A stretch of 64,000 bases of DNA from Pseudomonadota bacterium. GTDB taxonomy: Bacteria > Pseudomonadota > Gammaproteobacteria > Steroidobacterales > Steroidobacteraceae. The translations under genes were made by a program, and so were the position numbers. Each line of letters begins with the position of its first letter. Position 1 is the first letter of the stretch. The notes below the pieces were generated by a model that was given only the letters and a program-made list of their open reading frames with translations, was not told the origin of the DNA and made no database searches. The stretch lies in NCBI GenBank assembly GCA_021777555.1, contig JAJYDK010000004.1:112038-176037 (forward strand), in the 5' to 3' direction. Below, one piece after another: positions 19,315 through 30,700 of the stretch.

Positions 19315-20012
19315 CCCAGGCCGATCGGCCGGCCCGGGTGCGCCTGCTGATCGTCGATGACGATCGGGAGCTGTGCGCGATGCTGCTCGAGTACCTGGGG
19401 CCCGAGGGCTTTCTCACCGAGACCGCCGGCACCGGGCAGGCGGCGCTCGAGCGCATCGCCCGCGGCGGGCTCGATCTCGTGGTGCTCGATGTCATGCTGC
19501 CCGAGCTCTCGGGGTTCGAGGTGCTGCGCCGGCTGCGCGCCACGAGCCAGATCCCGGTGCTCATGCTGACTGCGCGCGGCGAGGAGATCGATCGCGTGGT
19601 CGGGCTCGAGATGGGCGCCGATGACTACCTCGCCAAGCCCTTCAGTCCCCGCGAGCTCGTGGCGAGGATCCGCGCGATCCTCAGGCGCATCTCCACCGAG
19701 GCGCAGGCGGCGCCGCAGCTGACCTTCGGCCCCTTGAGCATCGACGCGCGGGCGCACTGCGCGCGCATCGAAGGGCAGGACCTCGAGTTGACGAGCGCGG
19801 AACTGCGCATCCTCGAGCTGTTGGTGCTCGCCGACACACGCACCGTCGGCCGCGAGGACCTCACGACGCAGGCGCTCGGACGGCGCCTGCTGCCCACCGA
19901 CCGCAGCCTCGACACGCATGTCAGCAACTTGCGGCGCAAGCTCGGCCGCTTCACCGACCGGGTGAGCATCCAGGGCGTGCGCGGCGCCGGCTACGCGCTC
20001 ATCCAGAGATAA
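19311..20012 (+). CDS. OmpR-family response regulator
   Basis: LLIVDDDRELC, VVLDVMLPE, KPFSPRELVARI, C-terminal winged helix. Confidence 0.92.
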   Translation: MTQADRPARVRLLIVDDDRELCAMLLEYLGPEGFLTETAGTGQAALERIARGGLDLVVLDVMLPELSGFEVLRRLRATSQIPVLMLTARGEEIDRVVGLEMGADDYLAKPFSPRELVARIRAILRRISTEAQAAPQLTFGPLSIDARAHCARIEGQDLELTSAELRILELLVLADTRTVGREDLTTQALGRRLLPTDRSLDTHVSNLRRKLGRFTDRVSIQGVRGAGYALIQR

Positions 20013-20019
20013 CCCGCCG

Positions 20020-21474
20020 ATGCACTCGCTCTTCTGGAGGATCTTCTGGGCGTTCTGGCTCACCATCACCCTCATCGTGGTCGGCACGGTGACCGCGGCG
20101 GTGAACGAGGCTTTTCTGCACCGAGATCAGATGCCATGGGTGCAGCGGGGACAGCTGTTCACCCAGGCCGCCGCGGCGTTCAAGAAAGGTGGGCCGCAGG
20201 CGCTCGATCAATGGCTCGAAGCGCTTGCGCACGCGCACGGTCCGTATTCGACGCGCACCTACGTCATAGGGCCGGACGGGCGCGATCTGCTCGGGCGAAG
20301 GCTCCCCGGGTTTCTGCGGCCGTTCTTCGCGCCCCGCAGGCCCCCTGGCGAGCCCCATGCCTCTCCCGCGCCTCCCATCAGCGGTGCGCTGGTGCTGATG
20401 ACGCCGGAGGGCCGCATCTACCAGGTCGTCGTCACCGCGCTGCACCACCATCCGATCCTCTTCTTTGGCGCGCTGGCCTTGCCGGGCGTGGCCGGCACCA
20501 CCATCGCGGTCGCCCTCGTGGTGAGCACCCTGATCTGCTTCCTCCTCGCGCGCTATCTGGTGAGGCCGATCGAGCGGCTGCGGCAGGCGGCGCGGCGCAT
20601 GGCCGCGGGGGATCTCGATGTGCGCGTGCGCCCGGGACTGAAGCGCCGACACGACGATCTCGCGTTGCTCGCGGAGGATTTCGATGCCATGGCCGAGCGG
20701 GTGCGCGGCCTGCTCGAGTCCAAGGAACGGCTGCTGCGCGATGTGTCGCACGAGCTGCGCTCGCCGCTCACCCGGCTGCAGCTGGCGCTCTCGCTCGCCT
20801 CGCGTGATGAGGAGGTCCCGCGCCAGCTCGCGAGAATCGAGCGCGAGGCGGACCGCCTGGAGCAGCTCATCGCGCGCACCCTCAAGCTCGCGCGGCTCGA
20901 GCGGCAGTCGGCGCCGATCGCCGCCGACGCGCTCGATGTGGGGGAGCTGCTGCGCGGTATCGTGGCGGATGTCGGAATCGAGGCGGATGCGCGCGGCTGC
21001 TCGGTGAGGCTGAGCGCCGAGGGGGCGCTGCCCGGTTCGGGCGATGCGGAACTCCTGCGCAGTGCCTTCGAGAATGTGATCCGCAACGCCGTGCGCTACG
21101 GGCCGGCGGGATCGGAAGTGCTCGTCGAGGCGCGCTCGCTCGAGGGGCTGCGCGCCGCAGTCCGCGACCCCTCTCAGGGTGGCTCGGCGGGCGGAGGGGG
21201 TGGAGCCCCCGAATTGGAAATCAGGGTCCGCGATCACGGGCCGGGCGTGCCGGAGCAGGACCTCGAGGCGATTTTCGAGCCCTTCTACCGGGTGGATGCG
21301 GCGCGCGATCGGGAAGGCGGCGGGGAGGGCCTGGGACTCGCGATTGCCGCGCGCGCCATCCAGCGTCACGGCGGGCGCATCGAGGCGCACAACGCCCCGG
21401 GCGGGGGCCTCGAGGTCACGATCCACCTGCCGGAGCGCGCCGCTGCAGCGCTCGAGAAACCAACACGCGCCTGA
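20020..21474 (+). CDS. sensor histidine kinase (HAMP, HisKA, HATPase)
   Basis: LLRDVSHELRSPLTRLQ H-box; DHGPGVPEQDLEAIFEPFYR and GGEGLGLAIA. Confidence 0.92.
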   Translation: MHSLFWRIFWAFWLTITLIVVGTVTAAVNEAFLHRDQMPWVQRGQLFTQAAAAFKKGGPQALDQWLEALAHAHGPYSTRTYVIGPDGRDLLGRRLPGFLRPFFAPRRPPGEPHASPAPPISGALVLMTPEGRIYQVVVTALHHHPILFFGALALPGVAGTTIAVALVVSTLICFLLARYLVRPIERLRQAARRMAAGDLDVRVRPGLKRRHDDLALLAEDFDAMAERVRGLLESKERLLRDVSHELRSPLTRLQLALSLASRDEEVPRQLARIEREADRLEQLIARTLKLARLERQSAPIAADALDVGELLRGIVADVGIEADARGCSVRLSAEGALPGSGDAELLRSAFENVIRNAVRYGPAGSEVLVEARSLEGLRAAVRDPSQGGSAGGGGGAPELEIRVRDHGPGVPEQDLEAIFEPFYRVDAARDREGGGEGLGLAIAARAIQRHGGRIEAHNAPGGGLEVTIHLPERAAAALEKPTRA

Positions 21475-21506
21475 GGCGCCAGCCCGGCAGGCCAGGCTTT
21501 GCTAGA

Positions 21507-23081
21507 ATGCGCCGCCTCTTGAACCGCAAGTGGGCCTGGACGGCGAACGTGTCCGAACCTTCCCAACCCGAGCTGCCGCTGCCGCAGGTCAGGCCTGCGG
21601 GCAAGACCGACGCGCAGAGCGATTCTCCCGCCGCGAAGCAGTGCGCCGCTCCCGGATCCTCCGGGGAGCCCCGCGGGGCGTCGGATCATGAGCCGCTCGG
21701 CCCGATGGATGCCCCCGTGGTGCGCCTGCCGAGGGGCAGGCTGCAGGCGCGCCTGCAGCGCCTGCTCAACAGCAACACCCGGCGCCTGTTCCTGCAGGTG
21801 GGGCTGCCCTGGAGCGCCGCGCTCCTCGTCGGCCTGGTCTCGGTGCTGTACGCGCGCTGGAGCAACGACGCCTACTACACCTTCATCGGATGGATCGACG
21901 GGCGCGCCTGGCTCGCCTTCATCCTGACGCCGCTGTTCACCGTGGTGGCGGTGTACTGCACCCGACGTTGGTTCTACGGCAGCGAGGGCAGCGGCATTCC
22001 GCAGGTCATCGCCGCGCTCCATGCGCCGCGCGCCGATGGCGATGACACGCTGATGCGGCGCCTGTTCGGGCTGCGGGTCATCGTCGGCAAGATCGCGGGC
22101 TCGCTCCTTGGGCTGCTCGGGGGGCTCACGATCGGGCGCGAGGGCCCGACCGTGCACCTCGGCGCGGCCATCATGGCCGAGACGCGGCGGTTCTACCCGC
22201 GCCGCACCCTGCGGCTCGAGCGCCGGCTGCTCCTCGCGGGCGCCGCGGCCGGACTCTCGGGCGCATTCAACACGCCGCTCGCCGGTGTCATTTTCGCAAT
22301 CGAGGAGCTGGCGCGCGACTTCGAGACGCGCACCAACGGCACCATGATCACCGCGGTAGTGTTCGCGGGCCTGACCTCGCTCGCCCTCGCCGGCAACTAC
22401 CTCTACTTCGGGCAGCTCAATGTCACGGTCCCGTTGGGCATCGGGTTCGCGCTGCCGGTCATCCTGGCGGCGCTCGTGTGCGGCTTCATGGGCGCCGCAT
22501 TCAACTACGCGTTGCTGCACTGGCGAAAATGGATGCCCGGGCGGGTGCGCGACTTCAAGATCGGCAAGCCCCTGTGGTGGGCGTTCGCGAGCGGGCTGCT
22601 GATCGCGTGCATCGGCGTCGCCACCCTCGGGCAGACCTGGGGGAGCGGTTACGACCAGGCGAGGGCACTGCTGCACGGCACGGCGCCGCTCAGCCAGGCG
22701 TTCGCCGCGACCAAGTGGGTCACGATGGTGGCGAGCTATCTCGCCGGCGTCCCGGGCGGACTCTTCTCGCCCTCGCTGTCGATCGGCGCGGGCATCGCGC
22801 AATGGGTGCACGCGGCGTTCTCCTGGGCGCCCATGGCGGCGCTCATCGCGCTGTGCATGACGGGCTATCTCGCGGCGGTCACGCAATCGCCCATCACCTC
22901 CTTCGTCATCGTGATGGAGATGACCAACGGCTCGGCGATGGTGATCCCGATGATGGCGGTGGCGCTCGCCGCCTCGCGCATCTCGAGCCTGTTCACGCGG
23001 CCGCTCTACGAGGCGCTCGCCGAGGACCGCTACTTCCATTACGAGCCGCCGCCCGAGAGCGGCATCGCCCCGGGCGGCTGA
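21507..23081 (+). CDS. ClC-family chloride channel/transporter (start uncertain; GTG at 21550 also possible)
   Basis: GSEGSGIPQ, GREGPTVHLGAAI, SGAFNTPLAGVIFAIEE. Confidence 0.92.
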   Translation: MRRLLNRKWAWTANVSEPSQPELPLPQVRPAGKTDAQSDSPAAKQCAAPGSSGEPRGASDHEPLGPMDAPVVRLPRGRLQARLQRLLNSNTRRLFLQVGLPWSAALLVGLVSVLYARWSNDAYYTFIGWIDGRAWLAFILTPLFTVVAVYCTRRWFYGSEGSGIPQVIAALHAPRADGDDTLMRRLFGLRVIVGKIAGSLLGLLGGLTIGREGPTVHLGAAIMAETRRFYPRRTLRLERRLLLAGAAAGLSGAFNTPLAGVIFAIEELARDFETRTNGTMITAVVFAGLTSLALAGNYLYFGQLNVTVPLGIGFALPVILAALVCGFMGAAFNYALLHWRKWMPGRVRDFKIGKPLWWAFASGLLIACIGVATLGQTWGSGYDQARALLHGTAPLSQAFAATKWVTMVASYLAGVPGGLFSPSLSIGAGIAQWVHAAFSWAPMAALIALCMTGYLAAVTQSPITSFVIVMEMTNGSAMVIPMMAVALAASRISSLFTRPLYEALAEDRYFHYEPPPESGIAPGG

Positions 23082-23231
23082 GCGGGGAATTTCCGGCCCC
23101 CGGCACCGGTCGAAGCGGCGGCCTCGACCCGTGCTAGAGGCGATACCCGGTGTTGCAGGTGGTTGAGAAATCTTCACAAATCTCCCCGCCGGGCGCCTCC
23201 GGCGGCGGAGGGCGGGTGATAGGCTTGCGCG

Positions 23232-24608
23232 ATGGATTTCCAAGACGCCCCGGGCCCGGCTGGAGGAGCCCCGACAGATTCCACGGGTTCCGAGCAGGAG
23301 GGGCGAGCGTCGCGCCATCGGCGCATCGCCTGGATCGGGCTCGGGATATTCGCCCTCCTCATCGCGCTTGCGATCTATCGCCACCACGCGAGCACCAGCG
23401 CCCGCATGACGGGCTTCAAGGGCTTGGGCGGACCGATGCCGGTGAGCGTGGCGCAAGTGGGCACCGCCGATGTGCCGGTGGTGATCGATGCCTTGGGCAC
23501 GGTGACCCCGCTCGCAACCGTCACCGTGCGCCCCCAGGTGACCGGCCCCATCGTCAGGATCGCCTTCCAGGAAGGCGAGACGGTACGCGCCGGGGATCTG
23601 CTCGCCGTCATCGATCCGCGGCCCTATCAGGCGGCGCTCGATCAGGCGCAGGGCCAACTCGCGCGTGACCAGGCGGCGCTCGAGAACGCCCGGGTCGACC
23701 TCGCCCGCTACAAGCGACTGCTCGCGCAGGACTCGGTCTCCGCCCAGACCTACGCCGGCCAGGAGGCCACGGTGCGCCAGGACGAGGCCCAGGTCGAGGC
23801 CGATCAGGCCTCGGTCGAGACGGCGCGACTCAACCTGAGCTACTGCCGCATCACCTCCCCGGTCGCCGGCCGCGTGGGCCTGCGCCAGGTGGACCTCGGG
23901 AACCTCGTCCAGGCCAACCAGACCACCCCCATCGTCACGGTCACGCAGATGCAGCCCATGTCGGTGCTGTTCACGGTGCCCGAGAACGATCTCACGCGGA
24001 TCTTCAAGCACGCCAGCGCGGATCCGAAGCTCGTGGTCGAGGCCTACAGCCGCGACATGCGCCACCTCATCGCCACCGGCACGCTCGCGAGCATCGACAA
24101 CCAGATCAGCACGACCACCGGCACGCTCGAGATGCGCGCGCTCTTCGAGAACGCGCACACCGAGCTCTTTCCCGACGAGTTCGTCAACGTGAAGCTGGTG
24201 CTCGATACCTTGAAGAACCAGATCGTGGTGCCGGGTGGAGCGGTGCAGAACGGCCCCGCGAGCACCTTCGTCTACCTCGTCGAGCCCAACGACACGGTGA
24301 AGCTGCGCGACATCGTGACGGGGCCCACCGACGGCAACATGATCGCCATCACGAGCGGACTCACCGCGGGTGAGACGGTGGTGACCGACGGGGCGGATCA
24401 GTTGCGCAACGGCGCCCACGTGCGCATCCCCGGGCGAAAGCCCGGTGCGGCGCCGGGCGCCCCGGCCTCGGCCCACGCGGCGGGCGCGGACAAGGCACGC
24501 TGCGCGCGCCTCGCCGCAGCGCGCCGCAGCGCATCGGGCATGAAGGCGAAGTTCCTCACCCGCGCCTATGAGCGCCTCGGCTGCGCCCGGCGGGGCTCAA
24601 AGACATGA
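23232..24608 (+). CDS. mdtA: RND efflux membrane fusion protein (MdtA-like)
   Basis: DALGTVTPLATVTVRPQVTGPI, lipoyl/barrel-sandwich repeats; first of mdtABC-like operon. Confidence 0.88.
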   Translation: MDFQDAPGPAGGAPTDSTGSEQEGRASRHRRIAWIGLGIFALLIALAIYRHHASTSARMTGFKGLGGPMPVSVAQVGTADVPVVIDALGTVTPLATVTVRPQVTGPIVRIAFQEGETVRAGDLLAVIDPRPYQAALDQAQGQLARDQAALENARVDLARYKRLLAQDSVSAQTYAGQEATVRQDEAQVEADQASVETARLNLSYCRITSPVAGRVGLRQVDLGNLVQANQTTPIVTVTQMQPMSVLFTVPENDLTRIFKHASADPKLVVEAYSRDMRHLIATGTLASIDNQISTTTGTLEMRALFENAHTELFPDEFVNVKLVLDTLKNQIVVPGGAVQNGPASTFVYLVEPNDTVKLRDIVTGPTDGNMIAITSGLTAGETVVTDGADQLRNGAHVRIPGRKPGAAPGAPASAHAAGADKARCARLAAARRSASGMKAKFLTRAYERLGCARRGSKT

Positions 24609-27600
24609 ACCCGTCCCGGCCTTACATCCTGAGGCCGGTCGCCACCTCGCTCCTGATGGTCGCGATCGTCATTCTCGGGGCGATCGGCTACCTGCTGCTG
24701 CCGGTGTCGACGCTGCCGGAGGTCGACTATCCGACCATCGTGGTCTCGACGTTCCTCCCCGGGGCGAGCCCGGATGTGATGAGCGCCACGGTGACCGCCC
24801 CGCTCGAGCGCCAGCTCGGGCAGATGTCGGGCCTGAAGGAGATGTCTTCCAAGACCTCCGCGGGCGCCTCGCAGATCACCCTGCAGTTCGACCTGAGCCT
24901 GAGCCTCGATGTGGCCGAGGCGGAGGTCCAGGCCTCGATCAGCGCCGCCAACCGGCTGCTGCCGCAGAGCCTCCCGGCCCCGCCGATCTACGCGAAGGTC
25001 AACCCGGCGGATGCGCCCATCCTCACCCTCGCGCTCCTGTCCCGCGCCATGCCCATCACCGAGGTCGAGAACCTCGCCGACACGCGCGTCGCGGAGAAGA
25101 TCTCCCAGGTCGCGGGCGTGGGGCTGGTGAGCCTCTCGGGGGCGCCGAAGCGGGCGGTGCGGATCGAGGCCAACCTGAATCAGCTCGCCGCCTACGGGCT
25201 GAGCCTCGATGACCTGCGCACCACCATCGCCAATTCCAACTCGAACGCGCCCAAGGGCAGCTTCAGCGGCTCGGCCCACGCCTACACCATCGACGCCAAC
25301 GACCAGATCACGAGCGCGAGCGAGTACGCGGACATCGTCGTCGCCTACCGCAACGGCGCGCCGGTGTACCTGAAGAACGTCGCCCAGGTGCGCACGGGCT
25401 CGGAGAACGATGAGCTCGCCAGCTGGATGAACGAGACCCCCGCGGTGCTCATCAACATCCAGCGCCAGCCCGGGGCGAACGTCATCCAGACGGTGAACAG
25501 CATCCGTGCGCTGCTCCCGCAGCTGCGCGCCTCGCTCCCGGGGAACGTGAGCCTGAAGGTGGTCACCGACCGCACCGAGACCATCCGCGCCTCGGTCGAT
25601 GACGTGCAGTTCGAGCTCACCCTCGCCGTGGCGCTGGTCGTGCTGGTGATGTTCCTCTTCCTGCGCAACGTCCCGGCCACCATCATCCCGAGCCTCTCGG
25701 TGCCAGTGTCGCTGATCGGCACCTTCGCGGTGATGTACCTCTCGGGCTTCAGCCTCGACAACCTCTCGCTCATGGCCCTCACCATCGCCTCGGGCTTCGT
25801 GGTGGACGATGCCATCGTCATGATCGAGAACATCTCGCGCCACATCGAGCAGGGCAAGAAGCCCCTCGAAGCCGCGCTCGAGGGATCGGGCGAGATCGCC
25901 TTCACCATCGTCTCGCTCACCATCTCCCTCATCGCGGTGCTGATCCCGCTCCTGTTCATGCGCGAGGTGGTGGGGAGGCTCTTCCGCGAGTTCGCCATCA
26001 CCCTCGCGATCTCGATCCTCATCTCCGCGGTGGTCTCGCTCACCCTCGTGCCGATGCTCTGCGCGAAGCTCCTGCGCCCGCGGGAGCAGATCCTGCGCCG
26101 TCAGGGCGAGTGGGCACAGCGGGCCGAGGCGGGGTTCAGGCGCCTGATCGAGGCCTACGGGCGCGGACTCGACTGGGCGCTCGCGCGGCAGAGCCTCGTG
26201 CTGTGGATCGCCGCCGGCACCCTGGTGCTGACGGTGGCGCTTTACATCGTGATCCCGAAGGGCTTCTTCCCGCTGCAGGACACCGGGCTGCTCGAGGCAC
26301 GCACCCTCGCTCCGCCCTCGATTTCCTTCAAGGCCATGGCCGCGCGCCAGCAGGCGCTCGTCGCGGCGCTGCGCCGCAACCCGAATGTCGTCAGCCTCAC
26401 CTCCTACATCGGGGTGGGGAGCAACAACATGACGGTGAACCAGGGGCAGATGCTGATCAACCTCAGACCCAAGGAGGATCGCTCGGCGAGCATCACCACG
26501 GTCATGGCGCAGCTGCGCTCGGCCGCGCGCGCGGTGCCGGGCATCGAGCTCTCGCTGCAGCCGGTGCAGGACCTCACGATCGGCTCGATCACCGGCCGCG
26601 GGCGCTATCAGTTCATCCTGGGCGCGGCGAGCCGCTCGATCCTGGAGCCCTGGGTGCCGAGACTCCTGGCGGCGCTCAGGCGCTCAGCGACGCTCGCCCA
26701 CGTCTCGACGAGCTTCACCGAAGAGGGGCGCACCATCCAGATCGATGTGGATCACGGCACCGCGGCGCGCTTCGGGATCACCGATGCCACCATCGACAAT
26801 GCGCTCTACGACGCCTTCGGGCAGCGGATCATCTCGACGATCTACACCCAGTCGAACGACTACCGGGTGATCCTCACGGCCAACCCGACGCTCTCCGACA
26901 CGGTGCGGGCGCTCAACACGTTCTACATTCCCTCCGCCGGCGGCGGGCAGGTGCCGCTCGGCTCGATCGCGCACATCTCGGTCCGCAATGCGCCCCTCTC
27001 GCTCGATCACCTCGGGCAGTTCCCCGCGGCCATGTTCTCCTTCGACACCGCTCCGGGGGCCTCCCTCGGGGCGGCGGTGAGCGCGATCCGCCAGGCCGAG
27101 AGCGCCATCCGCCTGCCGGTGAGCATCTCGACCACCTTCCAGGGCGAGCTGCTCGCCTTCCAGTCCTCCCTGACGAGCGAGGTGCTGCTGCTGCTTGCGG
27201 CCATCGCCACGGTGTACATCGTGCTGGGGGTGCTCTACGAGAGCTACATCCACCCGCTCACCATCCTCTCGACGCTGCCGTCGGCGGGCATCGGGGCGCT
27301 GCTCGCGCTGATGATGGCCGGGGAGAGCCTCGACATCATCTCCATCATCGGCATCGTGCTGCTGATCGGCATCGTCAAGAAGAACGCCATCATGATGATC
27401 GACTTCGCGCTGTCCGCCGAGCGCGAGCGGGGCATGAGCCCGGTGCAGGCGATCCATGAGGCGGCGCTGCTGCGCTTCAGGCCCATCCTGATGACCACCG
27501 TGGCGGCGCTGTTCGCCGCGCTGCCGCTGATCCTCGGCACCGGCACGGGCTCTGAGCTCAGGCGGCCGCTCGGGCTCTCGATCGCCGGCGGGCTGCTCCT

Positions 27601-27727
27601 CAGCCAGCTGCTCACGCTCTTCACCACGCCCGTGGTGTATCTCTACTTCGACCGGCTGTCGCGACGGGCCAAGGCGTGGGCCGGCGTGCCGGCGCGGCCC
27701 TCCGGTCCTTTGCCGATCGAGCCGTGA
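24605..27727 (+). CDS. mdtB: RND multidrug efflux permease (MdtB-like)
   Basis: 1040 aa; MNPSRPYILRPVATSLLM, GFVVDDAIVMIENI, KKNAIMMIDFA. Confidence 0.9.
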   Translation: MNPSRPYILRPVATSLLMVAIVILGAIGYLLLPVSTLPEVDYPTIVVSTFLPGASPDVMSATVTAPLERQLGQMSGLKEMSSKTSAGASQITLQFDLSLSLDVAEAEVQASISAANRLLPQSLPAPPIYAKVNPADAPILTLALLSRAMPITEVENLADTRVAEKISQVAGVGLVSLSGAPKRAVRIEANLNQLAAYGLSLDDLRTTIANSNSNAPKGSFSGSAHAYTIDANDQITSASEYADIVVAYRNGAPVYLKNVAQVRTGSENDELASWMNETPAVLINIQRQPGANVIQTVNSIRALLPQLRASLPGNVSLKVVTDRTETIRASVDDVQFELTLAVALVVLVMFLFLRNVPATIIPSLSVPVSLIGTFAVMYLSGFSLDNLSLMALTIASGFVVDDAIVMIENISRHIEQGKKPLEAALEGSGEIAFTIVSLTISLIAVLIPLLFMREVVGRLFREFAITLAISILISAVVSLTLVPMLCAKLLRPREQILRRQGEWAQRAEAGFRRLIEAYGRGLDWALARQSLVLWIAAGTLVLTVALYIVIPKGFFPLQDTGLLEARTLAPPSISFKAMAARQQALVAALRRNPNVVSLTSYIGVGSNNMTVNQGQMLINLRPKEDRSASITTVMAQLRSAARAVPGIELSLQPVQDLTIGSITGRGRYQFILGAASRSILEPWVPRLLAALRRSATLAHVSTSFTEEGRTIQIDVDHGTAARFGITDATIDNALYDAFGQRIISTIYTQSNDYRVILTANPTLSDTVRALNTFYIPSAGGGQVPLGSIAHISVRNAPLSLDHLGQFPAAMFSFDTAPGASLGAAVSAIRQAESAIRLPVSISTTFQGELLAFQSSLTSEVLLLLAAIATVYIVLGVLYESYIHPLTILSTLPSAGIGALLALMMAGESLDIISIIGIVLLIGIVKKNAIMMIDFALSAERERGMSPVQAIHEAALLRFRPILMTTVAALFAALPLILGTGTGSELRRPLGLSIAGGLLLSQLLTLFTTPVVYLYFDRLSRRAKAWAGVPARPSGPLPIEP

Positions 27728-30700
27728 ACATCTCGCGCCCCTTCATCACGAGGCCGGTGGCGACGACGCTCCTGTCCTGCGGACTTGCGCTCGCGGGGCT
27801 CATCGCCTTCTTCCTGCTGCCGGTCTCGGCCATGCCGCAGGTGGATTTCCCGTTCATCGTGGTCTACGCGAACCTCCCGGGGGCGAGCCCCGACACGGTC
27901 GCCACGAGTGTCACCACGCCGCTCGAGCGGCGCCTGAGCGCGATCGCCGGGGTCGATGAGATGACCTCGCGCAGCACCGAGGGCCAGTCGCAGATCGTGT
28001 TGCGGTTCAGCCTGAGCCGCAACATCCACGGCGCCGAGAGCGATGTGGAGGCGGCCATCCAGGCCGCGCGCCAGGATCTGCCCGCATCGCTGCGCTCCGA
28101 TCCCGGCTACTGGGCCTTCAACCCCTCCGAGGCGCCGATCCTCATCCTGGCGCTCACCTCGCGCACGCTGCCCATCGGGCAGGTGTACGACGCGGCCTCG
28201 ACCATCATCCAGCAGAAGATCCTGCAGGTGCCGGGCGTGGGCAACATCGACATCGGCGGCAGCTCCCTGCCCGCGATCCGCATCACCCTCGATCCGCGCC
28301 AGCTCTTCCGGTACGGCATCGGACTCGAGGACGTGCGCGCGGCGATCGCCGCCGCCAACGCCGACAGTCCCAAGGGATCGCTCTCCTTCGACGCGCGGCG
28401 CTACCAGGTCTACGTCAACGACACAGCGACCACCGTGGCGCAGTATCACGCTCTCATCATTGCCTACCGCAACGGCGCGGCGGTGCACCTGGGCGATGTG
28501 GCCACCATCACCAACGGGGTGGAGGATGAGCGCACCCTGGGGCTCCTCGATGGGCACCGTGCGGTGGCGCTGATCATCCGCAAGCAGCCCAACGCCAACG
28601 TCATCGCCACGGTCGATCGCATCAAAGCGCTGTTGCCTCAGATCCGCGCCAGCATCCCTCGCGGCATCAAGGTGGTGGTCACGCATGACAGGACGACCTC
28701 CATCCGAACGTCGCTGCATGACGTAGAGATCACCTTGCTGCTCGCCGTGCTGCTGGTCGTGACCGTGGTCCTGGTGATGTTGCGCAACCCGCGCGCCGCC
28801 CTGGTGCCGGCGGTGGCGGTGCCCCTCTCGCTCATCGGCACGCTGGCGGTCATCTATCTGCTCGGCTTCAGCCTGAACAACTTCTCGATGATGGCGCTCA
28901 CCGTGGCCACGGGCTTCGTGGTCGATGACGCCATCGTCGTGATCGAGAACATCACGCGGCACATCGAGGCCGGCGTGCCGCGCCTGCGCGCCGCGCTCGA
29001 TGGGGCCCGGGAGGTCGGCTTCACGGTGCTCGCCATGAGCTCCTCGCTGATCGCGGTGTTCATGCCCATCATCCTGATGGGCGGCATCGTGGGCGGGGTG
29101 TTCCGCCAGTTCGCCGTGACGCTCGCGATCACCGTGGCGCTCTCGCTGCTCATTTCCCTCACCGTCACGCCAATGCTCTGTGGCCGGCTGCTGCGCGCCC
29201 ATCCGCGCCAGGGACGGTTCTTCCGCGCCGTGGAGCGGGGCTTCCATCACATGAGGGACTTCTACGACCACACCCTCGGGGGGGCGCTGCGCCACCCGCG
29301 CCTGGTGATGCTCGCGCTCCTGGGGGTGGTGGTGCTCAACTTCTACCTCTTCGCCATCGTGCCGAAGACCTTCTTCCCGCAACAGAGCTCGGGCGATCTC
29401 ACCGGCTTCATGGTGGCCGATCAGAGCAGCTCCTTCGAGGCCATGCAGAAGAAGCTCCGTTTCGTGGTCGGGGTCCTCCGGCGCGACCCGGCGGTGCAGC
29501 ACGTCGTGGGCTTCACCGGCGGCGGCGGCTGGGGAGGGAGCAACACCGCGCACATGTTCATCAGCCTGAAGCCGCTCGCCGAGCGCAAGCTCTCCGATGC
29601 GGCGGTGATCGCGCGCCTCAACCGCGAGCTCTCGGGGTTCGCGGGCGCGCGGCTCTTCCTTCAGACCGCGCACAGCATCCACTCCGGCGGGCGCCAGAGC
29701 TTCGCCCAATACCAGTACACGCTCCTTTCGGACCGCCTGAAGACGCTCGACACCTGGGCGCCGCGCATCGAGCGGGCTCTCAAGAAGGTCCCGCAGCTGC
29801 GCGATGTGAACTCCGACCGGCAGGCCTCCGGGCTCGATGTGAAGCTCGACATCCACCGCAAGCTCGCCGCGAGGCTCGGACTGAACCTCACGCAGATCGA
29901 CAACACACTGTACGACGCCTTCGGGCAGCGCCTGGTGTCGACGATCTACGAGGACATGAACCAGTATCACGTCGTGATGCAGGTCAACCCGAAGTTCTGG
30001 AGCAGTCCGGCGACGCTGAACGATCTCTACGTGAGCACGGTGGGCGGGGCGCTCTCGGGAACGGAGGCCACCATGGGAGCGGCGAACGCCTTCCAGTTCG
30101 CCGGCGTGACCCGCAGCACCGCCGCCGAGAACTACGCGCTCAACCAGATCGCCTCCGGGGGCGGGGCCTCCACGGGAAGCGCGGTCAGCACCCAGGCGGA
30201 GACCATGATCCCGCTGTCGGATTTCGCGAGCTATGGGCCGGGACTCACTCCCCTCGCGGTCAATCACCAGGGCCCCTTCGTCGCCACCACGTTCTCGTTC
30301 AACCTGCCGGTGGGCGAGGCGCTCGGGGTCGCCACCGCGGCGATCGACCGCACGATCGCCGAGCTCCACGTGCCTATCTCCGTGCACGGGCAGTTCGCGG
30401 GCAACGCGCAGGTGTTCCGCCAGACCGTCGACGAGGAGCCGCTCCTCATCCTGGCCGCGCTCGCGGCCGTCTACATCACCCTCGGGGTGCTCTACGAGAG
30501 CCTCGCGCAGCCCATCACCATCCTCTCGACGCTGCCCTCCAGCGGGATCGGGGCGGTGCTCGCGCTGCTCCTCTTCGACCAGCCGTTCAGCCTGATCGCC
30601 CTCATCGGGATCATCCTGCTGATCGGTGTGGTGCTGAAGAACGCCATCATGATGGTGGACGTCGCGCTCGTGGCGCAGCGCACCGAGCGCGTCGATGCCG

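Noticed and set aside
21366-24476. 1036-aa minus-strand ORF
   Set aside because: Shadow of ClC and MdtA-like genes; composition typical of antisense frames in high-GC DNA.
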